A stretch of 64,000 nt of DNA, from positions 1,054,001 to 1,118,000 of the forward strand of contig NZ_CP143545.1 of the NCBI RefSeq assembly GCF_046237625.1, given 5' to 3'. Below, piece by piece: positions 27,599 to 36,581 of the stretch. The notes below the pieces were generated by a model, which did no database searches, was not told the origin of the DNA, and saw only the letters and a list, made by a program, of their open reading frames with translations. Position 1 is the first letter of the stretch. Each line of letters opens with the position of its first letter. A program made the translations under genes and the position numbers. Source of the DNA: Paraperibacillus esterisolvens (GTDB lineage Bacteria; Bacillota; Bacilli; Bacillales; DSM-1321).

Positions 27599-28462
27599 TC
27601 AGGAGCGGCCTGCTGAATCAATAAGCTTCCAGTATGGTCCCTTCTTTGAAGGGATCTTTTGTACAAGCTGCCTGAGAACAAGTTTTTTCATTTCCCTTTC
27701 CACTTCGGGATAGGCCATGTTGTAGATGAGGGAAATCTCTGAGGAAGCTGCGAGGCCGAATGTCTTCAGGAATACTTCTATGGGCGGCGGTTCATCAGGT
27801 TCTGGCAGTACCCCAAGCATTTCTTCTAAAATCTGCTTGTACACCTCGTACGGATAACAGCCCGTCACCTTAATGCCTTCATCTTCAATATTTTGATTAA
27901 AGAAGACAAGCGTCGGCAATTCGTATACTTCCATTTCATTCGTAATCTTCAAATCACACTGAAATGCCTTTGCAGCGCTTGCCGACCTGAAATCCCTGAT
28001 AAATTCTTCGGTATCAAGCTTTGCCCCTTTGGCGCACTCAAAAATAATATCCAGATCAGATATATTCATTCTTTCCAGGAAAAGCATCTCCTGCAGTTTC
28101 CTAAGAAAACGAAGTCCTGCTTTCCGGCCCTGCAATTCAGCGGCCTTAATGGCAATGGATGCATTATATGGAGTGGAAACAGGCTCCTGTACCGGAGAGT
28201 CCGGGCCGCTCCCTGCCAGGTCCCATCTCTGTGCTATTTTAGCCTTATTCAATGCTGCAAGCCTGGCGCCAAGTACATGCCTGAAGCTGATATAACGGCC
28301 AAATTCTACCTGAAGCTTTTTCAGGCTTGGCTCAAGCGACCAGCAGTCTGCACAAAGCGGGTCAATAAAAATATAGATTTCTATTGGTTTATTACCGATG
28401 CCATCACAATGCTTAGATTTGATCCATTCAGAAACATTGAAATTGGGCTCTTGAGAGTTCAA
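27599..28462 (-). CDS. spxH: ClpXP adaptor protein SpxH (YjbH)
   Basis: 287 residues with a DsbA/thioredoxin-like fold. The PLCADCWSLEP motif gives Cys37/Cys40, and PTLVFF is the cis-Pro strand. It binds Spx (encoded at 20130) and speeds its degradation by ClpXP. Starts with TTG 28462, overlapping the yjbI stop (TTGA); AAAGGAGAAAAC is in place. An operon with yjbI as in B. subtilis. Confidence 0.94.
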   Translation of the reverse strand: MNSQEPNFNVSEWIKSKHCDGIGNKPIEIYIFIDPLCADCWSLEPSLKKLQVEFGRYISFRHVLGARLAALNKAKIAQRWDLAGSGPDSPVQEPVSTPYNASIAIKAAELQGRKAGLRFLRKLQEMLFLERMNISDLDIIFECAKGAKLDTEEFIRDFRSASAAKAFQCDLKITNEMEVYELPTLVFFNQNIEDEGIKVTGCYPYEVYKQILEEMLGVLPEPDEPPPIEVFLKTFGLAASSEISLIYNMAYPEVEREMKKLVLRQLVQKIPSKKGPYWKLIDSAGRS

Positions 28463-28863
28463 CTGTTTTCTCCTTTCGCTTCGTTGTCAGGTGTATTGAT
28501 CATATGCTGGGCCGTTAGAACGAGACGCTGGTAAAAGAATTCACGTATTTCCCCCTCGAGCCCTGCTTCATCCATGGCATCCCTCATGCAGGAAAGCCAG
28601 GCATCCGCCCTTCTTGGAGTAATTTCAAATGGCATATGTCGTGCGCGAAGCATGGGATGGCCGTGCTCAGATGTAAAGAGAGGCGGGCCGCCGAGATATT
28701 GAGTCATAAATTGTTTCTGTTTCCTTGCTGTTTCAGACAGATCATCAGGGAATAGAGGCACAAGATCCGGATGTTGACTGACTCTAGAATAAAATAAATC
28801 AATGATTTCGGATAACTTTTCATTGCCAATCGTTTCATAGGGTGTTCTGCTGCCTTCGATCAT
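28459..28863 (-). CDS. yjbI: Truncated hemoglobin, group II
   Basis: 134 residues from ATG 28863. A 2/2 globin with proximal His76 in MLRARHMPF and the family segment RKQKQFMTQYLGGPPLF. It binds heme and oxygen. AAGGAGC is nine bases upstream; the open frame reaches 28899, but that start has no ribosome site. First gene of the yjbI-spxH pair. Confidence 0.93.
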   Translation of the reverse strand: MIEGSRTPYETIGNEKLSEIIDLFYSRVSQHPDLVPLFPDDLSETARKQKQFMTQYLGGPPLFTSEHGHPMLRARHMPFEITPRRADAWLSCMRDAMDEAGLEGEIREFFYQRLVLTAQHMINTPDNEAKGENS

Positions 28864-28899
28864 TCCCGATTGCTCCTTTATCAGCTCAAGTGTAAACAT

Positions 28900-28928
28900 A
28901 TTTTATCAACTGGAAAGCAATATCTCAA
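28900..28928 (-). promoter_or_regulatory. SigA promoter of yjbI-spxH
   Basis: On the minus strand TTGAGA (28928-28923), 17 bases, TAAAAT (28905-28900). Confidence 0.65.
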
Positions 28929-28990
28929 ACATATCGCTTCGAGGGGAAGAAAGCTGTTATAAAACAGCGGTAGAAAAACAGGCCGAAGGC

Positions 28991-29024
28991 AAAAAAAAAA
29001 CTGCCTGCAAAAGGGCAGGGCAGT
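28991..29024 (-). terminator. Terminator of cwlQ
   Basis: On the minus strand ACTGCCCTGC/GCAGGCAGT followed by nine T. It touches the cwlQ stop. Confidence 0.88.
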
Positions 29025-29689
29025 CAGGCTTGATAATAGCCATTTACCTTCTGGACATATTTCTGTGTTTCTTCGAATGGGGGGATTCCGTTATATTTAT
29101 CCACATTTCCTGGTCCTGCATTATAGGCGGCAAGTGCAAGTGAGGTGTCGCCGTCATACCGGTCCAGCATTTGTTTCAGATATTTGCTTCCGCCCATGAT
29201 GTTCTCATAGGGATCGAAGACATTTGTCACGCCTAGGCCCCTGGCCGTCTCGGGCATGAGCTGCATCAATCCGCCGGCACCTGCGCCGCTTTTGGCGGAC
29301 GGGTTAAAGTTTGACTCCTGCTTGACCACAGCCCTGATGAGTTTTGAAGGAATACTATAAGCCTGGGATGCCTTTTCAATCATCTCATCAATATCAGCAG
29401 GAGCCCGAAAGGCAAGGCTTTTGGGCACCACAGCTGCTGGAGGAGCGAGAACGGCCCCATAGCTGTTTACAGCTTTTTCACCGACTTCTTCCAATATGCC
29501 TTCAATTGCGTTCAGTGTACTTCCGAGGGGAGAGGCAGCCCCGTCTGACTGGCCTTCTTCCTGGAGGAAACCTGTAAGCAGGTCTTTAAATAAGCTTCCG
29601 GCGGCACTGCTATTCTTATTTATTTTAATATCTGTAAAGTTTTGAAGGGATTGAATATCTATCATCGATTTTAAATCCTGGATCTTCAA
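29024..29689 (-). CDS. cwlQ: Lytic transglycosylase-type muramidase (CwlQ/YjbJ-like)
   Basis: 221 residues. The C-terminal half is an SLT domain: VVKQESNFNPSAKSG holds the catalytic Glu, and GGLMQLMPETA, ALAAYNAGPGNV follow. The N-terminal 100 residues are low in structure, with no obvious signal peptide, as in B. subtilis YjbJ (CwlQ). It cuts peptidoglycan glycan strands. AGGGAG is eight bases before TTG 29689; GTG 29698 lies against it. Confidence 0.88.
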   Translation of the reverse strand: MKIQDLKSMIDIQSLQNFTDIKINKNSSAAGSLFKDLLTGFLQEEGQSDGAASPLGSTLNAIEGILEEVGEKAVNSYGAVLAPPAAVVPKSLAFRAPADIDEMIEKASQAYSIPSKLIRAVVKQESNFNPSAKSGAGAGGLMQLMPETARGLGVTNVFDPYENIMGGSKYLKQMLDRYDGDTSLALAAYNAGPGNVDKYNGIPPFEETQKYVQKVNGYYQA

Positions 29690-29722
29690 CCTGGTCACTC
29701 CCTGTATACAGCATTCTTTCGT

Positions 29723-30298
29723 CTATCCATTGAATTTTGCATCATAAAATCGTTTAACTTTATTTTCGGCATGCCTGACTGGAATGTTAAGCTCTTTTAG
29801 TAAATGGTAAAAATTTCTTCTTCCAGACTCTGCATCTTTTACTTCATACTCCAACTCAAAATCTTCTTTTCCAAGGTAACGGCTGTTGTCAAAAACAAGC
29901 AGTCCATCCTTATACCGGAACTCACATCTATCCGTTTCGAGTGCTCCAAAAAGTTCAATGTTTCCCATGTCGATTCCGAACCTCTCCGCCTGCATTCGGA
30001 CAGGTCCTGCCGGGATAGATCCTCCCTCAAGGATGGCCCCGGCTTCTTCCCCGGTCAGCGCCTGATGCGTCTCGAGCAGTCCTTCTGCAGCCGGTTCCTT
30101 CAAAGTCAGAGTGAACAGCCCGTTTTTATTGCGTATACGGAGGGCGCATTTCTCATCCTTTAACTTAAAGTCTGCCGTATCAAAATAATAATTTATCTGG
30201 GTTTTAAAGTCATACGGGGATATATTGAATTTTTTGGCGGCTGCTTCAAATTCCTCCCGTGTCAGCAAGTTCTTATATTCAATTTCAATCTCCTGCAA
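29723..30298 (-). CDS. yjbK: CYTH domain protein (YjbK)
   Basis: 191 residues. The CYTH signature EIEIEYK at the N-terminus and the alternating charged strands (CALRIRNKNG, LTLKEP, FELEYEVKD) form the triphosphate tunnel. Members act on triphosphates or inorganic triphosphate; the B. subtilis role is unclear. TTG 30298 with GGAGG eight bases upstream. It is divergent from relQ. Confidence 0.87.
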   Translation of the reverse strand: MQEIEIEYKNLLTREEFEAAAKKFNISPYDFKTQINYYFDTADFKLKDEKCALRIRNKNGLFTLTLKEPAAEGLLETHQALTGEEAGAILEGGSIPAGPVRMQAERFGIDMGNIELFGALETDRCEFRYKDGLLVFDNSRYLGKEDFELEYEVKDAESGRRNFYHLLKELNIPVRHAENKVKRFYDAKFNG

Positions 30299-30489
30299 CG
30301 CCCTTTCCTCCTGTCTATATGGCAGTCCTGGAAGCCTGTATGCCCAAAAATGGGGAAGACTGCTTCAATCCTTATGAAATAGGTTCTGTGTATGGTAAAA
30401 TAATACCGTAAAAAACAAATTGAGATAAGTGGGTTTCCCGTAATTACGAAATAGAAATAATAGAATGGTATTATGGCAGGTGGCGCAGG

Positions 30490-31122
30490 ATGAAGCACTG
30501 GGATGATTTTTTGGCCCCATATAAACAGGCGGTAGAAGAATTAAAGGTGAAGCTTAAGGGGATGAGGAGCCAGTTTGAACTTGAGAACAGCCACTCACCC
30601 ATTGAATTTGTTACCGGAAGAGTTAAGCCGATTGCGAGCATCCTTGATAAAGCGAATAAAAAAAACATACCGCTCGACAGGCTGGGAACGGAACTTCAGG
30701 ATATTGCAGGCTTGAGGATGATGTGCCAATTTGTGGGAGATATTAAAAGAGTGGTAGAAATTCTGCGGCAGAGGAACGATTTCGAGATTGTAGAGGAAAG
30801 GGACTATATTTCCCATAAGAAGAAAAGCGGTTACAGGTCGTATCATATGGTGATTAAATATCCGGTACAGACGATCAGCGGAGAAAAAGCCATTCTGGCG
30901 GAGATCCAGATCCGTACCCTTGCCATGAATTTTTGGGCTACAATAGAGCATTCACTAAATTATAAATATAAGGGGCAATTCCCTGAAGACATCATGACAA
31001 GGCTGCACAGGGCTGCTGAAGCGGCCTTCTGGCTGGATGAGGAAATGTCCCTGATAAGATCTGAAATTAAAGAGGCACAAAGAGCCTTCTTAAGAAAAAC
31101 GGAAAGCAAGGAGAAATCATAG
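30490..31122 (+). CDS. relQ: Small alarmone synthetase RelQ/SasB
   Basis: 210 residues, the single-domain (p)ppGpp synthetase (YjbM/SAS1). RelA_SpoT core: GRVKPIASILDKA, DIAGLRMMCQF, KKSGYRSYHMVIKYP, LAEIQIRTLAMNFWATIEHSL. There is no hydrolase domain. It makes (p)ppGpp from GTP/GDP and ATP. It heads a run with nadK and the pseudouridine synthase, as in B. subtilis yjbM-yjbN-yjbO. Confidence 0.94.
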   Translation: MKHWDDFLAPYKQAVEELKVKLKGMRSQFELENSHSPIEFVTGRVKPIASILDKANKKNIPLDRLGTELQDIAGLRMMCQFVGDIKRVVEILRQRNDFEIVEERDYISHKKKSGYRSYHMVIKYPVQTISGEKAILAEIQIRTLAMNFWATIEHSLNYKYKGQFPEDIMTRLHRAAEAAFWLDEEMSLIRSEIKEAQRAFLRKTESKEKS

Positions 31123-31146
31123 ATACTTTGTGAAGGGTGGCAGGCC

Positions 31147-31941
31147 ATGAAATATGCGATTACATCAAAGGGCGATGCGAAATCAAACGCGCTGATGCAT
31201 AAAATGAGAACATACCTTAATGACTTTGATCTGCAATACGACGAAAACCAGCCTGATATGGTAATCTCTGTAGGCGGCGACGGGACGCTTCTTTATGCTT
31301 TCCACCGCTACAAGAACAGGCTGGATAAGACGGCATTTGTAGGTGTCCATACAGGACATCTAGGCTTTTATGCCGACTGGACTCCGGATGAAGTGGAAAA
31401 GCTCGTGATAGCAGTGGCAAAGACCCCGTTCGAGGTGGTTGAATATCCACTCCTTGAAGTGATCATCCGCTACCAGCATGCCGGGAGGGAATCAAGGTAC
31501 CTGGCACTCAATGAATCAACGGTTAAATCTGTGGAGGGGACGCTTGTGATGGACGTGGAAATTAATGAGCAGCGCTTTGAGACCTTCAGGGGCGACGGCT
31601 TGTGCATTTCCACCCCGACCGGCAGTACGGCCTATAATAAGGCGCTCGGCGGTGCGATTCTGCATCCGAAAATACCAGCCATCCAGCTTGCAGAAATGGC
31701 ATCCATCAATAACCGTGTGTTCAGGACGATCGGGTCTCCCCTTGTTCTGCCTGCACATCACAGATGCATGCTGAAACCGGTAAATGATGTCGATTTTCAG
31801 ATAACCATTGATCATTTGACACTCCTTCATAAAGATGTGAAATCTATCCAATTCAGGGTTGCGTCAGAAAAAATCAGGTTTGCCCGTTTCAGGCCGTTCC
31901 CATTCTGGAAGCGGGTGGCGGATTCATTCATTGGGGAGTAG
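31147..31941 (+). CDS. nadK: NAD kinase
   Basis: 264 residues. Phosphorylates NAD to NADP. GGDGT at 43-47 and the STPTGSTAYNKALGGA loop identify the family. GAAGGGTGGC lies upstream of ATG 31147. It starts 24 bases after relQ, so it is probably co-transcribed. Corresponds to B. subtilis ppnKA (yjbN). Confidence 0.95.
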   Translation: MKYAITSKGDAKSNALMHKMRTYLNDFDLQYDENQPDMVISVGGDGTLLYAFHRYKNRLDKTAFVGVHTGHLGFYADWTPDEVEKLVIAVAKTPFEVVEYPLLEVIIRYQHAGRESRYLALNESTVKSVEGTLVMDVEINEQRFETFRGDGLCISTPTGSTAYNKALGGAILHPKIPAIQLAEMASINNRVFRTIGSPLVLPAHHRCMLKPVNDVDFQITIDHLTLLHKDVKSIQFRVASEKIRFARFRPFPFWKRVADSFIGE

Positions 31942-31949
31942 GTACACAT

Positions 31950-32906
31950 ATGCAGGAAGATTTAAAGATGGAAACACCCTTCAGGCTTGAATGGACAGTC
32001 CCTCATGAAGATAGAGGCAAGCTGCTCAGAGTGTTTTTGAATGAACAATCCATTTCAAGGGCTGCGCTTACTGACATTAAATTTGGCGGAGGAAGCATAA
32101 AGGTAAATGGAGAGGCTGCAACTGTCCGCCGTCAGCTGGAGGAAGGGGACCTTGTCTCAGTTTCTTTTCCGCCTGAGTCGGCCGGCCCCTCACTGATGGC
32201 CGAAGATATCCCTTTAAATATTGTATATGAAGACCATTACCTGCTCGTCATTGCCAAGCCGCCCTTTATGAATACCATTCCATCCAGGGACCGCCCTCAT
32301 GGAAGTGTAGCCAATGCCTTGGCAGGGTATTATAAAAAGCACAAGATCGCTTCGACCATCCATATTGTGACCAGGCTCGACCGTGATACATCTGGGCTTA
32401 TGCTCATCGCCAAACACAGGCATGTACATCATTTATTAAGCGTCCTCCAGCAGGAAGGGAATGTAAACCGTTACTATGAAGCCCTGGTCGAGGGGACAAT
32501 AGAAGGTGACGGCGGCAGGATAGAAGCGCCGATCGGACGGAAGGATTCCAGCATAATCGAAAGGGAAGTCCGGAAAGACGGGAAATATGCCTGTACCGGA
32601 TATGAGATAAAAGAGAGGATGGGGAGAGGCACTCATATTGCACTGAAGCTGATGACGGGCCGCACCCATCAAATCAGGGTCCATATGGCGCATATAGGCT
32701 TTCCTCTTGCAGGTGATGATCTGTATGGCGGCAGCCGCAGGCTGATCAGCCGTCAGGCCCTGCACTGCAGCAGGCTTTCTTTCTTTCATCCGTTTTTAGG
32801 AAAAACACTTTCGTTCAGCCAGCCCCTTCCTGATGATATGGAAAAGCTGCTTCAATTATATAGGGATCAGGATTATTCCCAGCCGCGGAACTTTTCGGGC
32901 AGATAA
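31950..32906 (+). CDS. RluA/RluD family RNA pseudouridine synthase
   Basis: 318 residues, yjbO position. An S4-like N-terminus (ISRAALTDIKFGGGSIKVNG) and the catalytic Asp144 in TRLDRDTSGLMLIAK, then GRTHQIRVHMAHIG. The exact uridine in rRNA or tRNA cannot be read from the sequence. It starts eight bases after nadK. Its last 34 bases overlap the end of convergent prpE. Confidence 0.9.
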   Translation: MQEDLKMETPFRLEWTVPHEDRGKLLRVFLNEQSISRAALTDIKFGGGSIKVNGEAATVRRQLEEGDLVSVSFPPESAGPSLMAEDIPLNIVYEDHYLLVIAKPPFMNTIPSRDRPHGSVANALAGYYKKHKIASTIHIVTRLDRDTSGLMLIAKHRHVHHLLSVLQQEGNVNRYYEALVEGTIEGDGGRIEAPIGRKDSSIIEREVRKDGKYACTGYEIKERMGRGTHIALKLMTGRTHQIRVHMAHIGFPLAGDDLYGGSRRLISRQALHCSRLSFFHPFLGKTLSFSQPLPDDMEKLLQLYRDQDYSQPRNFSGR

Positions 32907-33613
32907 GGCATGCCGGATGCGGTACTGACAACGGACAGCTCCGGGTATCTAAGACTGCTGAGCGCTCCGCCAAAGACAGCTCCGGTATCGATGTTGTATG
33001 TGTGGCCGGTCTTCTGCACGTCCCGGACAGGGGTATGGCCGTAGACAACGATGGCTTTTCCCTTGTATTCCCTGGCCCAGTTCCTCCTGACCGGAGTTCC
33101 ATCCGGATTTGTTTCACCTGTAATATCACCATACAGGACAAAGGTCTTGATGCGCGGACTATACCTGCCGATAAATTCTTCCTTAATGCCGGCATGGGCA
33201 ATAACCAGCTTTCCTTCATCCAATATTTGATAAATAGGCGATTCTTCATAGAGTTCCATGAATCTGGTTTTTATCTTCTCTTTTTCACCGGGACTCAATG
33301 ATTCATATTCAGCCGCTGTTGTTTCAAGGCCATGTGCGAGTTTAACCGGATTGCCCTTAAAGAAGCGGTATAATTTATCACAGTGGTTCCCGGGTACATA
33401 AAAGGCCGTTTTTTTCTCTATGACCAGCTTCCACACTAATTCAGCAACCTTTAAAGAATGCGGCCCGCGGTCTGTCAGGTCACCGACAAAAGCAAGACGT
33501 CTTCCATCAGGATGAACTGGAATTCCTTCCTTCCAGGAATAGCCGAGCGAAACTGTCAGCCGATGAAATTCGTCATAGCACCCATGGATATCTCCTATGA
33601 TATCTAATTTCAT
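32873..33613 (-). CDS. prpE: Bis(5'-nucleosyl)-tetraphosphatase PrpE
   Basis: 246 residues of the calcineurin-type phosphoesterase family. Metal motifs DIHGCYDE, GDLTDRGPHS, GNHCD and later GHTP are present. B. subtilis PrpE cleaves Ap4A and affects spore germination. The GGGGG site precedes the ATG. The tail-to-tail coding overlap with the pseudouridine synthase leaves no room for a terminator between them. Confidence 0.92.
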   Translation of the reverse strand: MKLDIIGDIHGCYDEFHRLTVSLGYSWKEGIPVHPDGRRLAFVGDLTDRGPHSLKVAELVWKLVIEKKTAFYVPGNHCDKLYRFFKGNPVKLAHGLETTAAEYESLSPGEKEKIKTRFMELYEESPIYQILDEGKLVIAHAGIKEEFIGRYSPRIKTFVLYGDITGETNPDGTPVRRNWAREYKGKAIVVYGHTPVRDVQKTGHTYNIDTGAVFGGALSSLRYPELSVVSTASGMPYLPEKFRGWE

Positions 33614-33861
33614 TCATAATCCCCCTTTTACAGCTGGCTATCAGATTGTGTTCTTTTCAGGTGTGTTTTGATTTGGTTATTTCGCTTCAGCCAAAATCAG
33701 CAGGCCCGCCCACGGCCGCACAATATGTCAAATCAAAGATGGCATCAGTGCTGCATCCCTTTTATCATATTCTGTTTTACCGTTTTCATCCAGGGGGAAG
33801 GAATTTAAGAAGCCATCAGACGTTAAATCACTTAACACACATGAAGAAAGGGGGCAATGCC

Positions 33862-35232
33862 ATGGCTGAACAAGAAGGTAAGGAAATAAAGCTTAATGCG
33901 GATATGCTGCTGGATGCGCTGAACAATGAACAGATTGATTCATTTCGTGAAGAATTCATGGAAATGCATCCATATGATCAGGCAAAATTCTTCAGCCAGC
34001 TCGAGGCAGAAACCAGGTCAAGAATGTATAACTATCTGTCGCCAGAGGAAATGGCTGCCCTGTTTGAAAATTTAAAGTCTGAAGAGGAAGAGTTCGGCGA
34101 TATCCTCTCTGAGATGAATCCTGCGTATGCCGCCGATATGCTTTCAGAAATGTATGCCGATGATGCAGTGGATGTGCTGAATGAGCTGGATAAGGAACAG
34201 GTTGTCAGTTATCTGACCATAATGGACAAGGAAGCCGCTGATGAAATCAAAGAACTCCTCCATTATGAAGAGTACACGGCAGGAAGCATCATGACCACGG
34301 AATATGTGGCCATCGCGGCTAACCAGACCGTGCGTTCGGCCATGCATATTCTTAAAAACGAAGCACCGCAGGCTGAAATTATTTACTATATTTTTGTGGT
34401 GGATGAAAATAAGAAACTGGCAGGAGTCATATCCTTAAGAGACTTGATTGTTTCAGATGATGACACCATGATCCAGGAAATCATGAGCGAAAGGGTCGTT
34501 TCAGTATCAGTCGGGGAAGATCAGGAGGAAGTGGCCAGGCAGATGAGGGATTATGACTTCCTGGCCATGCCTGTCGTCGACTTTCAAAACCACCTGATTG
34601 GGATTATTACCATTGATGATATTGTCGATGTTATGGAAGAGGAAGCTTCTGAAGACTATTCTAAACTTGCCGGTGTGCCCGACATAGAAAATGGCGATAG
34701 AAGCGCTTTAACAGCAGCAAGGAAACGGCTGCCGTGGCTCGTGATTCTACTGTTTCTCGGCATGTTTACGGCGAGTCTCATCGGCCGGTTTGAAGAGACG
34801 CTGAATCAGAAAGCCATCCTTGCCGTCTTCATGCCTCTGATCGCAGGAATGGCAGGGAATACCGGGACTCAGGCACTTGCGGTTGTGGTTCGCGGAATTG
34901 CTACCGGTGATCTTAAGACCGAGAGCAAGTGGAAGCTGATATTAAAAGAGGGGAGTACAGGGCTGCTGATCGGCCTCAGCTGCGGCATTCTCGTAACCTT
35001 TGTCGTTTATTTCTGGCAGGACGATTTCTATCTCGGCCTGCTTGTAGGTGCAGCCATCATTGTGACCCTCTTTGTTGCCACACTTGCCGGATCATTAATC
35101 CCGCTTCTCATGCATAAAATGAATATAGATCCGGCAGTCGCTTCCGGCCCCTTTATTACGACTATCAATGATATTATTTCTGTACTTATTTACTTTGGGA
35201 TGGCCTCCCTTTTTATCAGCTATTTGAAATGA
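33862..35232 (+). CDS. mgtE: Magnesium transporter MgtE
   Basis: 456 residues. Order: N domain (superhelix, about 1-130), tandem CBS pair (about 130-260; YTAGSIMTTEYV, LAGVISLRDLI), then five C-terminal helices with the pore signature GMAGNTGTQALAVVVRG. A Mg-gated channel in the membrane. ATG 33862 is seven bases after AGGGGG; the open frame starts at 33646 without support. No M-box (ykoK) riboswitch was recognised in the 248-base upstream gap. Confidence 0.93.
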   Translation: MAEQEGKEIKLNADMLLDALNNEQIDSFREEFMEMHPYDQAKFFSQLEAETRSRMYNYLSPEEMAALFENLKSEEEEFGDILSEMNPAYAADMLSEMYADDAVDVLNELDKEQVVSYLTIMDKEAADEIKELLHYEEYTAGSIMTTEYVAIAANQTVRSAMHILKNEAPQAEIIYYIFVVDENKKLAGVISLRDLIVSDDDTMIQEIMSERVVSVSVGEDQEEVARQMRDYDFLAMPVVDFQNHLIGIITIDDIVDVMEEEASEDYSKLAGVPDIENGDRSALTAARKRLPWLVILLFLGMFTASLIGRFEETLNQKAILAVFMPLIAGMAGNTGTQALAVVVRGIATGDLKTESKWKLILKEGSTGLLIGLSCGILVTFVVYFWQDDFYLGLLVGAAIIVTLFVATLAGSLIPLLMHKMNIDPAVASGPFITTINDIISVLIYFGMASLFISYLK

Positions 35233-35236
35233 ATCT

Positions 35237-35316
35237 GCACCCCGGGACATGTCGAGACGGTACATACAACGTTTGGACAGTTGAAACGAAACAGTCCGGG
35301 AGGTGCTTTTTTTTTT
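35237..35316 (+). terminator. Long terminator of mgtE
   Basis: GCACC (35237-35241) pairs with GGTGC (35302-35306), with further GGAC/GTCC pairs inside, then ten T. Confidence 0.75.
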
Positions 35317-35460
35317 ATGAAAAGGAGGAAGCTGCATGTATCATGCTGTTTCCTCCACGAGGGTATGAACATCATTATGTCTGGCATTCCTGCAGTGCCC
35401 TGTTCCGCTCTTAATACCTTATTGTGTTTTTCCTGCTCTTGTCCAGTTTACTTCATGTAG
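35317..35460. repeat. Post-terminator dispersed repeat, copy C
   Basis: Starts directly at the end of the mgtE T tract. Shares GCTGCATGTATCAT with copy B, and GAACATCATT, CTGGCATTCCTGC, TTCCGCTC and TTATTGTGTTT with copy A. Confidence 0.6.
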
Positions 35461-35545
35461 GGCTGCTGCAATCAGAAAACCCATGATTGTTATTATTGTC
35501 TCTCTTACATTAGATAAAAGCCTTTTTTCTTGGGGTGAAGTAGGA

Positions 35546-35573
35546 TATAATTAAATTAGGACTAGGTACTAAT
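35546..35573 (+). promoter_or_regulatory. fabI -10 and FapR operator
   Basis: TATAAT at 35546-35551; reading the other strand, 35573 to 35555 is ATTAGTACCTAGTCCTAAT, which agrees with the FapR consensus at nearly every base. It sits at about -1 to +16 where it would block initiation. Confidence 0.85.
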
Positions 35574-35600
35574 AACTGTTTATAAATAGGAGGGATTTTC

Positions 35601-36377
35601 ATGAGTTTTTCTTTAAGTGGGAAGACATTCGTAGTGATGGGTGTAGCAAATAAAAGAAGTATCGCCTGGGGGATAGCCCGTTCACTTCACAGCGCCGGTG
35701 CGAAGCTGATTTTTACATATGCGGGTGACAGGCTGGAGAAAAGTGTAAAGGAACTGGCGGGCTCACTTGAAGGTGCTGATTCACTCGTCCTTCCATGCGA
35801 TGTCACCAATGATGAAGATATCCGTAAATGTTTCGGAAAGATCAAAAGTGAGGCCGGTGTAATCCATGGCATCGCACACTGTATCGCATTCGCCAACAAG
35901 GAAGAGCTGACAGGGGAATATATGAACACAAATCGTGAAGGATTCCTTCTGGCTCATAACATCAGCTCATATTCGCTTACGGCTGTGGCCAAAGAAGCAA
36001 GGGGGTTGATGACTGAGGGAGGAAGCATTGTGACGCTCACGTACCTTGGAGGAGAACGTGTAATCGGGAATTACAATGTGATGGGTGTTGCCAAGGCATC
36101 CCTGGACGCCAGTGTCAAATACCTGGCTAACGACCTTGGTCCGGAAGGAATACGAGTCAACTCCATTTCAGCCGGTCCAATCCGCACTCTTTCTGCAAAA
36201 GGAATCAGTGACTTCAATTCCATTTTGAATGTAATAGAAGAAAGTGCACCACTCCGCAAAACGACCAGCCCTGAAGAGGTAGGAGACACAGCAGTCTTCC
36301 TGTTCAGTGATATGTCACGCGGCATTACCGGCGAAAACATTCATGTGGATTCAGGATATCATATATTGGCACGATGA
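35601..36377 (+). CDS. fabI: Enoyl-ACP reductase (NADH)
   Basis: Last reduction of the fatty-acid elongation cycle. 258 residues, SDR fold of the FabI type: GVANKRSIAWGIA cofactor loop, Tyr148 and Tyr158, and Lys165 in YNVMGVAKAS. AGGAGGG precedes the ATG. Regulated by FapR together with fabH-fabF (6.1 kb), judged by the two operators. Confidence 0.96.
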   Translation: MSFSLSGKTFVVMGVANKRSIAWGIARSLHSAGAKLIFTYAGDRLEKSVKELAGSLEGADSLVLPCDVTNDEDIRKCFGKIKSEAGVIHGIAHCIAFANKEELTGEYMNTNREGFLLAHNISSYSLTAVAKEARGLMTEGGSIVTLTYLGGERVIGNYNVMGVAKASLDASVKYLANDLGPEGIRVNSISAGPIRTLSAKGISDFNSILNVIEESAPLRKTTSPEEVGDTAVFLFSDMSRGITGENIHVDSGYHILAR

Positions 36378-36383
36378 AACGGG

Positions 36384-36412
36384 CAGGGGACCTTTGAGTC
36401 TCCTGTTTTTTT
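36384..36412 (+). terminator. Terminator of fabI
   Basis: CAGGGGAC-CTTTGA-GTCTCCTG (one G-T) and eight T. Confidence 0.9.
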
Positions 36413-36581
36413 TGTTGAATTTCATCGGGCTCCGCGGTGTATAGCGAATGCTGCTTAAGCTGTGCAGACCATTTGGCCTGCACCTTTTACCCCCCTATTG
36501 ATTGTCATAGGACAGCACCGCCTTGAATAGGATGTAGGAAAAAGCATGCCCATTTTTATTTTGAATCCAGGGGGGAAGGTC

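Noticed and set aside
33614..33861. Mg-sensing M-box riboswitch upstream of mgtE
   Set aside because: Known conserved M-box segments were not found in the gap.
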